DNA from: Candidatus Iainarchaeum sp.
GTDB lineage: Archaea > Micrarchaeota > Micrarchaeia > Anstonellales > Bilamarchaeaceae
DNA length: 7,891 nucleotides
Direction: 5' to 3'
Assembly: GCA_028711485.1 (NCBI GenBank)
Contig: JAQTSF010000033.1
Location: 1 to 7,891 of the forward strand
Shown: in pieces, positions 1-5,960 of the stretch
Layout: every line of letters starts with the position of its first letter
Position numbering within the stretch: position 1 is the first letter of the stretch
Notes under the pieces: model-generated
What the model saw: only the letters and a program-made list of their open reading frames with translations
The model's database searches: none
Told to the model about the DNA's origin: nothing
Made by a program: the position numbers and the translations under genes

Positions 1-255
1 TCTCTTACTAAAAAAGGAAAAAATTTGTTATCCTCAGGAAAAAAGAAAATTCCTATAACTACATTCATTTTGTTAAGTTTGTTCTTAGTTTTTGCATTTG
101 GTGCAATAGTAAATGATTATTTCGTAAATGTTCCTGTTCAGGAAGATGATCCCTTTCTTTTAGCTAATTCAGACTCATCATTTTACAAAGCAGATGACCT
201 TGAATCAATAAATGAAAACCAAAACAATACCAATCAAACAAATACCTCTAATTAA
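1..255 (+). CDS. Partial or small single-pass membrane protein with Asn-rich tail
   Basis: I do not recognise this protein. The reading frame is open from the first base of the window, so the true start is probably upstream; a TTG at 25 preceded by an AAGGA-like stretch is a weaker alternative that would give 76 residues. The visible part has a lysine-rich stretch (KKGK, GKKK), one hydrophobic segment of about 20 residues (from PITTFILL to FGAIV), then about 45 polar, acidic residues ending in a low-complexity N/Q/T/S tail. The positive-inside rule puts the N-terminal side in the cytoplasm and the tail outside. The tail holds three overlapping N-X-S/T sequons (NNT, NQT, NTS). The stop codon overlaps that of the convergent reductase gene in the four bases TTAA (252-255). 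The membrane segment is clear; the function is unknown. Confidence 0.6.
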   Translation, partial: SLTKKGKNLLSSGKKKIPITTFILLSLFLVFAFGAIVNDYFVNVPVQEDDPFLLANSDSSFYKADDLESINENQNNTNQTNTSN

Positions 256-1469
256 GAAATCAATGCTCCGAGAATTTTAAGTAACTGAGGTCTTCCTGCA
301 ATTACTCTTGCAACAGGATCTGCAAATTTTCCTTTCATTACCTTGTTCAATTCCTTGTCATCAATTGCAGTGAATATATAATTAAGGTCATCATCATTTA
401 ATTTTTCTATAACCTTTCTCAATAATAATCTCTTTGCAACCTTCTTTCCAGGTCCATCTTTCCATACTTTTTCATATTTCTCAAGTGCATCTTTAGAGAA
501 ATTATTTTTTCCAAAAGCATCTAATATTACTTCAGAAGCAAGCATTCCAGATTCCATTGCAAGTGCAATCCCTCCTCCATGTATAGGATCAACCTGCTTT
601 GCAGCAGTTCCTATAACCATAAAATTATCTGCTACAAATTTATCTAAAGGAGCTCCAACAGAAATAACCCCTCCGAATTCATTCAAAACACTTATTTCAT
701 TTAATTTTTTATTTTTTGAAATAAATTCATCAAGCAGTTCTTTTGGTGCACTTCCTTTCATTCCACCTTTCTTAGTTCCATTAAAAACAGTTCCACCAAT
801 TCCAATTCCAACATTAGCTTTTTTATTTGCTTTTGGAAATATCCAAACATACCCTCTCGGAGCTATTTTATTTCCAAAATATAATTCGATTAAATTATCA
901 TGTTCATATTCCATCATTTCATATTGATAGCAAGTATCCACATCATATGGTTTATGAACAGTATCAAAACCTGCTTTTCTTGCAATTAATGCTTCCATTC
1001 CTTCTGCAGAAACTACCATATCAGCAGTTATATCATACTCTTCCTCTTCTTTATGGCTTACCTTAAGTCCGCTTATTTTTCCATTATTTTTTATTAAATC
1101 TAGAACGCGTGTCCAAACCACAGTTCTTGCCCCTTCTTTTACTGCAAGTTCATTCAACCATTGGTCAAACATTTTTCTTTCAAGCATATATCCTTTTGTT
1201 TCTTCATCTTTCCAAACTATTTCTTTACCATTGGGGGCAACCACCCTTGCACCCAATATTTCAGTAGAATAAACATCCTTTGGAATCTTTAAATTTTGTT
1301 TGAGTATTTCTCTTGCGCCTAAACCTTCTCCGCATCTCACCGGAATTCCAACTTGTTTTCTTTTTTCAACAATGAGTACATTCTTTCCTTGTTTTGCAAG
1401 CACTCTTGCAAGAGTGCTTCCTGCAGGTCCACTACCAATTATCAAAACATCATAATCATTTTTGGTCAT
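252..1469 (-). CDS. Geranylgeranyl reductase family flavoprotein (archaeal lipid saturation)
   Basis: FAD-dependent reductase that probably hydrogenates the isoprenoid chains of archaeal ether lipids or their precursors at the membrane. Numbered from the chosen start (405 residues), the Rossmann motif GSGPAG is at 12-17 with E35 ending strand 2. RCGEG at 45-49 and PRGYVWIFPK at 204-213 (the YxWxFP signature) are typical of this family. GTAAKQVDPIHGGGI at 287-301 is the second FAD motif, with Thr where the family usually has Asp. Length is normal. I chose the ATG at 1469 because GAGGGAT lies just upstream; an ATG at 1481 overlaps the ferredoxin stop as ATGA but has no Shine-Dalgarno. The ferredoxin gene directly upstream is the likely electron donor, as known for the Methanosarcina pair. 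Other substrates, such as a quinone side chain, cannot be excluded. Confidence 0.9.
   Translation of the reverse strand: MTKNDYDVLIIGSGPAGSTLARVLAKQGKNVLIVEKRKQVGIPVRCGEGLGAREILKQNLKIPKDVYSTEILGARVVAPNGKEIVWKDEETKGYMLERKMFDQWLNELAVKEGARTVVWTRVLDLIKNNGKISGLKVSHKEEEEYDITADMVVSAEGMEALIARKAGFDTVHKPYDVDTCYQYEMMEYEHDNLIELYFGNKIAPRGYVWIFPKANKKANVGIGIGGTVFNGTKKGGMKGSAPKELLDEFISKNKKLNEISVLNEFGGVISVGAPLDKFVADNFMVIGTAAKQVDPIHGGGIALAMESGMLASEVILDAFGKNNFSKDALEKYEKVWKDGPGKKVAKRLLLRKVIEKLNDDDLNYIFTAIDDKELNKVMKGKFADPVARVIAGRPQLLKILGALIS
1398..1419. repeat. Perfect 22-bp palindrome inside the reductase gene
   Basis: The arm AAGCACTCTTG is followed directly, without spacer, by its exact reverse complement. 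The flanking bases (C1397 and C1420) do not pair, but TGCA at 1395-1398 and 1422-1425 could extend the stem past a small bulge. It lies over codons 17-25 (GSTLARVLA) of the reductase, in the first helix after the FAD-binding loop. In mRNA it would form a stem of about nine pairs with a tetraloop. It may be a chance product of the repeated GCA/CTT codons. Confidence 0.85.
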
Positions 1470-1472
1470 ATT

Positions 1473-1479
1473 ATCCCTC
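1473..1479 (-). promoter_or_regulatory. Ribosome binding site that decides the reductase start
   Basis: GAGGGAT on the minus strand ends three bases before the ATG at 1469. It overlaps the end of the ferredoxin gene, so translation of the two is probably coupled. It supports the shorter reductase start over the ATG at 1481. Confidence 0.7.
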
Positions 1480-1651
1480 ATTTTTTAAGTTCAATTACAT
1501 TTGCAGGGCATATTCTTACACAGTTCCCGCACTTTATACATTTTTCAGGATAAAATACTATTTTTCCTCCAACTAATTCAAGTGCAGACGTCGGACACAC
1601 TGAGCAGCAACCTGCACACTGAATACAACCTTCATGTTTTATCTCAATCAT
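1478..1651 (-). CDS. 2[4Fe-4S] ferredoxin, partner of the reductase
   Basis: Small cytoplasmic electron carrier of 57 residues, typical for bacterial-type 2[4Fe-4S] ferredoxins. Cluster motif 1 is C9-x2-C12-x2-C15-x3-C19-P20, with an additional Cys at 16. Motif 2 is C38-x2-C41-x2-C44-x3-C48-P49. Each set of four cysteines follows the CxxCxxCxxxCP pattern, in which the last Cys usually ligates the other cluster. The frame extends upstream to a TTG at 1693, but the ATG at 1651 is preceded by a good AAGGTGA and starts the protein just before the first motif, as usual in this family. Its stop lies within the reductase start region, so both are almost certainly co-transcribed. A ferredoxin beside a geranylgeranyl reductase is known in Methanosarcina, where it is needed for full lipid reduction; the same role here is inferred. 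Confidence 0.9.
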   Translation of the reverse strand: MIEIKHEGCIQCAGCCSVCPTSALELVGGKIVFYPEKCIKCGNCVRICPANVIELKK

Positions 1652-1655
1652 AAAT

Positions 1656-1662
1656 TCACCTT
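1656..1662 (-). promoter_or_regulatory. Ribosome binding site that decides the ferredoxin start
   Basis: AAGGTGA on the minus strand lies four bases before the ATG at 1651 and matches the archaeal anti-Shine-Dalgarno sequence over AGGTGA. It argues for the 57-residue ferredoxin rather than the longer version from TTG at 1693. Confidence 0.7.
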
Positions 1663-1693
1663 GAAAGTTTTTTTGATTTGGTCTAAATCCCAA

Positions 1694-2416
1694 TTATTTA
1701 TTTCCTTCATACAATAAAATCATTGCAGTGTAAACTATCGGATATAACACAAGTATTGAAACGATATTTAAAAGAGGAACAAAAAGTGTTGTCCATACAA
1801 TTGCATACACAATATAAATTCCAAAAGCAGACAAGCCTCTTTTTCTTAAGAATCTTAGTGATGCTCTTAATGAGTTTATAACCCCATACTCATTAACTGC
1901 TGCAGAGATATAGGTGTATGAAAAAGGAAATTCAATAATGAAAACAATTCCAGCAACAACTATAGAAAATATAAGTTCAAGATGTGGAATCTCCATTGGG
2001 AGCAGTACATTTTGATATAATAAATAAATCGGAATAATAAATATTGCAGAAAAAACTAATTTTAACAATGTGATTGAGAAGAATACGCTACCTCGCTGAA
2101 TAGCATATTTAAAAAAATAAGTTATACTTGGCTGTTGTTTTTTAGTAATTCCTTTAAGGCTGTTTATCAATGCTCCTTTCAGCCCGTTCATAATTACTAA
2201 ATATGTTATGAAGAGAACTGATATAAGTGAATAAATCAATAAAGGAACGTCTCCCATTTCCATTATTGCAAGAGCATAATAAACCACTAAAAATGCGCCT
2301 GCTACTGCTCCTATAGCTATGAAATTAAGTATTATTGATATAATAACTGTCCATGCAAAAAGAATTGGTTTTTTTGTATATTCCTTTATTGCTCTATTAA
2401 TATTTCTTAACAACAT
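1694..2416 (-). CDS. Six-TM membrane protein of unknown function, first gene of the ferredoxin/reductase unit
   Basis: Integral membrane protein of 240 residues with no soluble domain or recognisable catalytic motif. Hydrophobic segments lie at about 18-50 (long, possibly two helices), 57-78, 112-135, 147-168, 195-215 and 216-236. Basic stretches such as RAIKEYTKK (8-16), KGITKK (88-93) and RFLRKRG (188-194) mark cytoplasmic loops. The overall pattern, including the amphipathic SAAVNEYGVINSLRASLRFL segment before the last helix pair, recalls archaeal membrane proteins related to the glycerophosphodiester phosphodiesterase membrane domain; this is a similarity by eye only. The ATG is directly preceded by AGGTGAT, an exact seven-base match to the archaeal anti-Shine-Dalgarno. 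The stop lies 42 bases before the ferredoxin ATG on the same strand, so it is probably the first gene of the lipid-reduction operon. Confidence 0.75.
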   Translation of the reverse strand: MLLRNINRAIKEYTKKPILFAWTVIISIILNFIAIGAVAGAFLVVYYALAIMEMGDVPLLIYSLISVLFITYLVIMNGLKGALINSLKGITKKQQPSITYFFKYAIQRGSVFFSITLLKLVFSAIFIIPIYLLYQNVLLPMEIPHLELIFSIVVAGIVFIIEFPFSYTYISAAVNEYGVINSLRASLRFLRKRGLSAFGIYIVYAIVWTTLFVPLLNIVSILVLYPIVYTAMILLYEGNK

Positions 2417-2423
2417 ATCACCT
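2417..2423 (-). promoter_or_regulatory. Strong Shine-Dalgarno abutting the membrane-protein start
   Basis: AGGTGAT sits immediately before the ATG at 2416 and complements the archaeal 16S rRNA 3' end over seven bases. The spacing is unusually tight, with only two bases between the GGTG core and the ATG. Confidence 0.6.
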
Positions 2424-2448
2424 ATTTTGAAAATAGTATTATGATAAC

Positions 2449-2460
2449 TATTAAAAATAC
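2449..2460. promoter_or_regulatory. Shared TATA-like element of the divergent PEP carboxylase and membrane-protein genes
   Basis: The AT tract ATTAAAAATA (2450-2459) is centred about 26 bp before the PEP carboxylase ATG, the distance expected for a leaderless archaeal transcript. Read on the minus strand it gives TATTTTTAAT, centred about 38 bp before the membrane-protein ATG, which would leave a leader of about 12 bases containing that gene's AGGTGAT. One element, or two overlapping ones, could thus serve both directions. This is inferred from spacing and composition only. Confidence 0.45.
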
Positions 2461-2480
2461 TACTCTAATTCAACATATTA

Positions 2481-3953
2481 ATGTTAAATGTCTCAAGATG
2501 TATGAGCACTCAGCACCCAGACAATGTCGCAACCCCGTTTTTTGCAGACAATGAAATCCTTTCTGGTAATACTGAAGTTAAGGAAGCCTACTATGTATTT
2601 TCCCAACTTGGATGTAGAGAGCAGATGTGGGATAGTGAAGGAAAGGACGTTGACAATCAGGTAGTTGAAAAACTTCTTTCAAGTTATACAGAGTTTTTTA
2701 ATTCAACAATATTAGGTAAAGATGTTTTTCTTACTTACCGTGTACCTAATCCAACTATAGAAAAAAATAAAGGAAAAATACTTCTTGAGGTTTTGCATAG
2801 TATCCCAAGGGCATTTGATAGTGCAAAATTAATTCATAAAGATCATGCTCCTATATTTGAAATAATTCTTCCAATGACAACAAATGAACTTGAGATAAGG
2901 AGAATTTCTACTTACTATGAAAAATTAGTGGTGGGTCAACAGAGCAAGGTGCTCATTGACAATGATATAAAAGTAAGTGATTGGATTGGGGAATTTAAAC
3001 CAGAAAAAATTAACATTATCCCATTGTTTGAAAATTTTGATTCTTTTTTAAATATGCATAAAATTGTTGAAGAATATCTTAAATACTGCGGCAAAGGAAA
3101 AGAATACCAACGAGTTTTTCTTGCAAGAAGTGATCCTGCATTGAATTATGGTTCTGTTAGTGCAGTTCTCCTAGCAAAAATAGCACGTCAAAATCTTCAT
3201 TCTGTTGAAGAAAAAACATCAATACCGATACTTCCAATACTTGGGGTAGGAAGTGCTCCGTTTAGGGGAAATCTTAAACCAACAAATATAGATAACTGTC
3301 CCGTGGAATATCCTAGTGTGCAAACATTCACAATACAATCTGCTTTCAAATATGATTATTCCTTTAGAGATGTTATAAATTCAATAGATATGATGAATTC
3401 GAGCAGGAGAAGACCTCCTCTTGATATTGATGATTCCAGGGCACTTAAATTAGTAAATACTATAAAAGAAACTTACCAAAAACAGCTTTACTTGATAGCA
3501 GATACAATAAATTCAATTGCGCGTTTTATCCCATCTAGAAGAGCAAGAAAATTACATGTTGGTCTTTTCGGATATTCTCGTTCTTCTAAAGGAATTTCAC
3601 TACCCCGGGCAATAACTTTCTGTGCATCTTTTTATTCACTTGGTCTTCCTCCGGAACTTCTTGGATTAAGCGGCTTGAATAATAAAGAAGTTGAAGAATT
3701 GTATGGCATGTATATAAATTTGGATAAAGATCTGAAAGATTCTCTTAAATTCTTAAACCTTGAAAATATTGAGTTAATATCCCCTAAACTCAAAGAGGAT
3801 GTAGAAAAAGTTCTTTCTTGGGTGGACTATGAACCAGATCATAAATATTGCGCAATAACTTCAAAAATTCTAAAAAATCTAAGATCAAATAATCTTGCTA
3901 CAATGAAAGAAGATATTGAACAAGCAGCATGGATGAGAAAATTTTTAGGATAA
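2481..3953 (+). CDS. ppcA: Archaeal-type phosphoenolpyruvate carboxylase
   Basis: Catalyses PEP plus bicarbonate to oxaloacetate and phosphate, an anaplerotic step feeding aspartate and other oxaloacetate-derived metabolites; cytoplasmic. At 490 residues it is the short archaeal form, about half the bacterial/plant enzyme. Family signatures visible in order are MSTQHPDN (8-15), GCREQMWDSEGKD (44-56), TYRVPNPTIE (85-94), LARSDPALNYG (214-224), GVGSAPFRGNLKP (255-267), SRRRPPLDIDDSRAL (308-322), RRARKLHVGLFGYSRS (353-368) and the C-terminal AWMRKFLG. The ATG at 2481 gives the short lead-in before MSTQHPDN that this family normally has. There is no Shine-Dalgarno, and a TATA-like element lies about 26 bp upstream, so translation is probably leaderless. 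The 3' end overlaps the convergent glycosyltransferase gene by 9 bp. No key region appears missing. Confidence 0.96.
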   Translation: MLNVSRCMSTQHPDNVATPFFADNEILSGNTEVKEAYYVFSQLGCREQMWDSEGKDVDNQVVEKLLSSYTEFFNSTILGKDVFLTYRVPNPTIEKNKGKILLEVLHSIPRAFDSAKLIHKDHAPIFEIILPMTTNELEIRRISTYYEKLVVGQQSKVLIDNDIKVSDWIGEFKPEKINIIPLFENFDSFLNMHKIVEEYLKYCGKGKEYQRVFLARSDPALNYGSVSAVLLAKIARQNLHSVEEKTSIPILPILGVGSAPFRGNLKPTNIDNCPVEYPSVQTFTIQSAFKYDYSFRDVINSIDMMNSSRRRPPLDIDDSRALKLVNTIKETYQKQLYLIADTINSIARFIPSRRARKLHVGLFGYSRSSKGISLPRAITFCASFYSLGLPPELLGLSGLNNKEVEELYGMYINLDKDLKDSLKFLNLENIELISPKLKEDVEKVLSWVDYEPDHKYCAITSKILKNLRSNNLATMKEDIEQAAWMRKFLG

Positions 3954-5096
3954 TATCTCCTTATAAAATTCTTCTGTTTGTTTAGAAATATTTTTCCATA
4001 AGAATTTTTTTATATTGATTCTTCCTTTTTTACCCATCCGTTTTCTTTCTTTTTCATTTTTAATAAGGTAATTTATATTCTCTAAAAGTGCCTCTTTGTT
4101 TTTTGGTGGAACCAGCAAACCTGTTTTTCCATGTTCAATTATTTCAGGTACTCCACCAACATTTGTAGCAATAACCGGAAGTCCTGATGCCTGAGCTTCA
4201 ATTATGACCATTCCAAAAGGTTCATATAAAGAACTTAAAACAAATACTTCGGCAGAATAATATAATTCATACAATTTTTGCTCTGAGATTCTTTCAGTAA
4301 TAAAAAATACATTTACATTATTTTTCCTTGCTCTTTCTTTTAATTTTTTTTCCATAGGTCCTCTTCCAAGTATTACAAGATAGGCATCCTTTACTTTTTT
4401 CATTGAATCTATTAAATATTCTAATCCCTTTTGTTTGATCAATCTCGCATTGGCAAGTATCATCTTCCCATGCAGTCCCTTTCCTTTAAAAAAATTCCTC
4501 CAATAATTCTGATTTATTTTTTTTGGATGCTCAATTTTTTCAAATCCATTATAAATTACTCTTCTTTTTCCATTATAATCCTTAGGTATAGTTCTATATA
4601 ACGAATCTTTGCTGACACCTATAATTCCATCGCATTTTTTCATAATCCTATTTCCCATAACTCTATCATAACTTTGCCCAAAAAAATCAGTTATAATGTC
4701 TATATTCTCTATTTTGGAATTATGAATTGTTAGTACAATTTTTGCCCCTTCTCTTTTTGCAATTTCTATAAATTTTTCACCAAATAAAAATCGGTTGTGT
4801 ATATGAACAATATCAAATTTTTCTTTTTTTATGATTTCTTCATATTTTTTAATAAATTGCAGTGTAAGTGGATAAGGAGGAGGTAAAAAATGAGGGGAAT
4901 CGTAAATCACTTTTGATTTCACTCTTATAACATTTACACCATTTACATTTTCTGTTTCCTTACTATTCCCTTCAAGTGCACACAATACAAAAACATTATT
5001 TCCCTGCATCACAAGATTTTCAGAAACAGCTTTTACATGTTTTTCTGTTCCTCCTGAATAAGGATGATAAAAAGGATTAAGCATCAGTATTTTCAT
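3945..5096 (-). CDS. GT4 family (GT-B fold) glycosyltransferase
   Basis: Retaining sugar-nucleotide-dependent glycosyltransferase of 383 residues, normal for the family, probably acting at the cytoplasmic membrane face on a lipid or glycan acceptor. The N-terminal acceptor domain starts MKILMLNPFYHPYSGG with the glycine pair at 15-16 and has FDIVHIHN at 94-101. The C-terminal donor-binding domain carries ARLIKQKGLEYLI (217-229), LGRGPMEKKL (243-252) and EPFGMVIIEAQASGLPVIA (292-310), with the E-x7-E pair at E292 and E300 and then GGVPEII and GKTGLLVPP. There is no signal peptide or membrane segment. It starts nine bases after the flpA stop on the same strand, with a weak AAGTGA before the ATG, so it is probably co-transcribed with flpA. 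Donor and acceptor cannot be read from sequence. Confidence 0.9.
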   Translation of the reverse strand: MKILMLNPFYHPYSGGTEKHVKAVSENLVMQGNNVFVLCALEGNSKETENVNGVNVIRVKSKVIYDSPHFLPPPYPLTLQFIKKYEEIIKKEKFDIVHIHNRFLFGEKFIEIAKREGAKIVLTIHNSKIENIDIITDFFGQSYDRVMGNRIMKKCDGIIGVSKDSLYRTIPKDYNGKRRVIYNGFEKIEHPKKINQNYWRNFFKGKGLHGKMILANARLIKQKGLEYLIDSMKKVKDAYLVILGRGPMEKKLKERARKNNVNVFFITERISEQKLYELYYSAEVFVLSSLYEPFGMVIIEAQASGLPVIATNVGGVPEIIEHGKTGLLVPPKNKEALLENINYLIKNEKERKRMGKKGRINIKKFLWKNISKQTEEFYKEILS

Positions 5097-5105
5097 AGGT
5101 TCACT

Positions 5106-5759
5106 TCAATTCTTCTTTTTCAAAACCAAAAAAACATGTCCTTTATCATAAGAATCTATATTTACTTTTTCTATAACTTCAAAATATTCTTTTAACTCTC
5201 CAATAACTTTTTTATAAACTTCTTCAGGATCTTTTATTACATCTATGCTCTGGCTTTTAACTGCAATCATTGCGATTCCGTTTTTTTTCAAAAATTCAAT
5301 AGCATTTCTTATCAATATTTCGGATTGATTTGGTTGGGAAACATCCTCGTAAATAATATCAACTTTGCCTACATCCAAATAATCTTGCGGTTTTCTGGCA
5401 TCCCCTAATATAGGTATTATATTTTCTCTTTTTTCTGCAAGATTAACAAGTTTATCTATTACATGGGGGGATATTTCAACCGCAAATATTTCTCCTTTAG
5501 TACAGATATCTGAAATATGTGAAACCGTTGTTCCTGTTGATGCACCCAAATATAATATTTTGGAATTTTCCTTAAACGGCCAGGTTTTGAGGCCTTTTTT
5601 TATTGATGCACATAATTTACTTCTATAAGGATCAAATGATCTGTATTCCTTTCCATTTTCCTTTACCAATCTTTCTCCATATACCTGTTCTCCCGGAAGA
5701 AAATTTAACGTATATATAAAATTATCTTTTTTATAGATCCCAAAAAACAATTCATTCAT
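5106..5759 (-). CDS. flpA: Fibrillarin-like rRNA/tRNA 2'-O-methyltransferase
   Basis: SAM-dependent catalytic subunit of the archaeal C/D box sRNP, which methylates ribose 2'-OH groups of rRNA and tRNA at sites chosen by guide RNAs, together with Nop5 and L7Ae. The 217-residue length is typical. Visible motifs are YGERLV (27-32), SFDPYRSKL (41-49), the SAM loop LGASTGTTVSHISD (71-84), VEISP (94-98), GDARKP (119-124), YEDVSQPNQ (137-145) and AVKSQSIDV (166-174). The C-terminal KGHVFLVL (206-213) keeps the family His but has Gly before it where the family usually has Asp. There is no Shine-Dalgarno; a good TATA-like box lies about 25 bp upstream, so the transcript is probably leaderless. nop5, often adjacent in archaea, is not next to it; the downstream gene is a GT4 glycosyltransferase. 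Confidence 0.95.
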   Translation of the reverse strand: MNELFFGIYKKDNFIYTLNFLPGEQVYGERLVKENGKEYRSFDPYRSKLCASIKKGLKTWPFKENSKILYLGASTGTTVSHISDICTKGEIFAVEISPHVIDKLVNLAEKRENIIPILGDARKPQDYLDVGKVDIIYEDVSQPNQSEILIRNAIEFLKKNGIAMIAVKSQSIDVIKDPEEVYKKVIGELKEYFEVIEKVNIDSYDKGHVFLVLKKKN

Positions 5760-5778
5760 CGTGATAATTGAAATAAAA

Positions 5779-5788
5779 AATATAAAAA
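5779..5788 (-). promoter_or_regulatory. TATA-like box of flpA
   Basis: TTTTTATATT on the minus strand is centred about 25 bp before the flpA ATG, matching the archaeal TATA position for a leaderless transcript. It is the best TATA match in the window. Confidence 0.6.
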
Positions 5789-5789
5789 G

Positions 5790-5928
5790 GTATTCTAATT
5801 ATCTTGTTGGCATTATACGGCAGATGGTCTGAGTTCAAATGATTGAAAAAATGGGCCAAGTCGTAAACTACGCATTATAACGCTTAGTAAGCACATCCAT
5901 TTTTTTAATATTTGAACTTCGTTCAAAT
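5790..5928. other. Unassigned flpA/mbf1 spacer with short direct and inverted repeats
   Basis: This stretch separates the two promoters and holds no gene I can support. The part from about 5803 to 5898 is roughly 40% GC by hand count, well above the flanking sequence. GCATTATA occurs at 5810 and 5872, and GTTCAAATGATT at 5833 and 5921. Short inverted repeats are TTCAA/TTGAA (5834-5847), CGTA/TACG (5862-5872) and GCTTA/TAAGC (5882-5892). A run of seven T follows at 5900-5906. It could be a regulatory region or a small RNA gene on either strand; C/D boxes were not found. Confidence 0.4.
5910..5928. promoter_or_regulatory. Inverted repeat upstream of the mbf1 TATA box, candidate operator
   Basis: ATTTGAAC and GTTCAAAT form perfect 8-bp arms around a three-base spacer (TTC). 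The site abuts the TATA-like element of mbf1, where a bound dimeric regulator could block TFB/TBP. A second copy of one half-site, with four more matching bases, lies at 5833-5844. The regulator is unknown; autoregulation by the MBF1-like protein is possible but not shown. Confidence 0.45.
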
Positions 5929-5930
5929 GA

Positions 5931-5939
5931 TTTATTAAT
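5931..5939 (+). promoter_or_regulatory. TATA-like box of mbf1-fen
   Basis: TTTATTAAT is centred 26 bp before the mbf1 ATG, consistent with a leaderless transcript. No Shine-Dalgarno precedes that ATG. Confidence 0.5.
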
Positions 5940-5960
5940 TTTACATCTCTATATTACACT

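Noticed and set aside
827..1066. Plus-strand open frame of 79 codons opposite the reductase gene
   Set aside because: Antisense shadow of a well-supported gene; the product has no recognisable features.
1652..1693. N-terminal extension of the ferredoxin from TTG at 1693
   Set aside because: The extra 14 residues are not ferredoxin-like and the downstream ATG has a good AAGGTGA.
5821..5850. CTGA followed by ATGATTGA, suggesting D'/C' boxes of a C/D sRNA next to flpA
   Set aside because: No canonical RTGATGA box C or terminal D box at the needed spacing on either strand.
5819..5860. GAGTTCAAATG resembling a tRNA T-loop
   Set aside because: No paired acceptor stem, D-arm or anticodon arm can be folded around it.
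5839..5880. Short frame MIEKMGQVVNYAL in the flpA/mbf1 spacer
   Set aside because: Only 13 codons, without a Shine-Dalgarno or TATA element at the right distance, and it overlaps the hairpin and repeats; no support for translation.
5810..5880. TATAAT-like sequences on the minus strand, resembling bacterial -10 boxes
   Set aside because: The genes are archaeal, where such elements have no sigma-factor role, and no matching -35 or gene follows.
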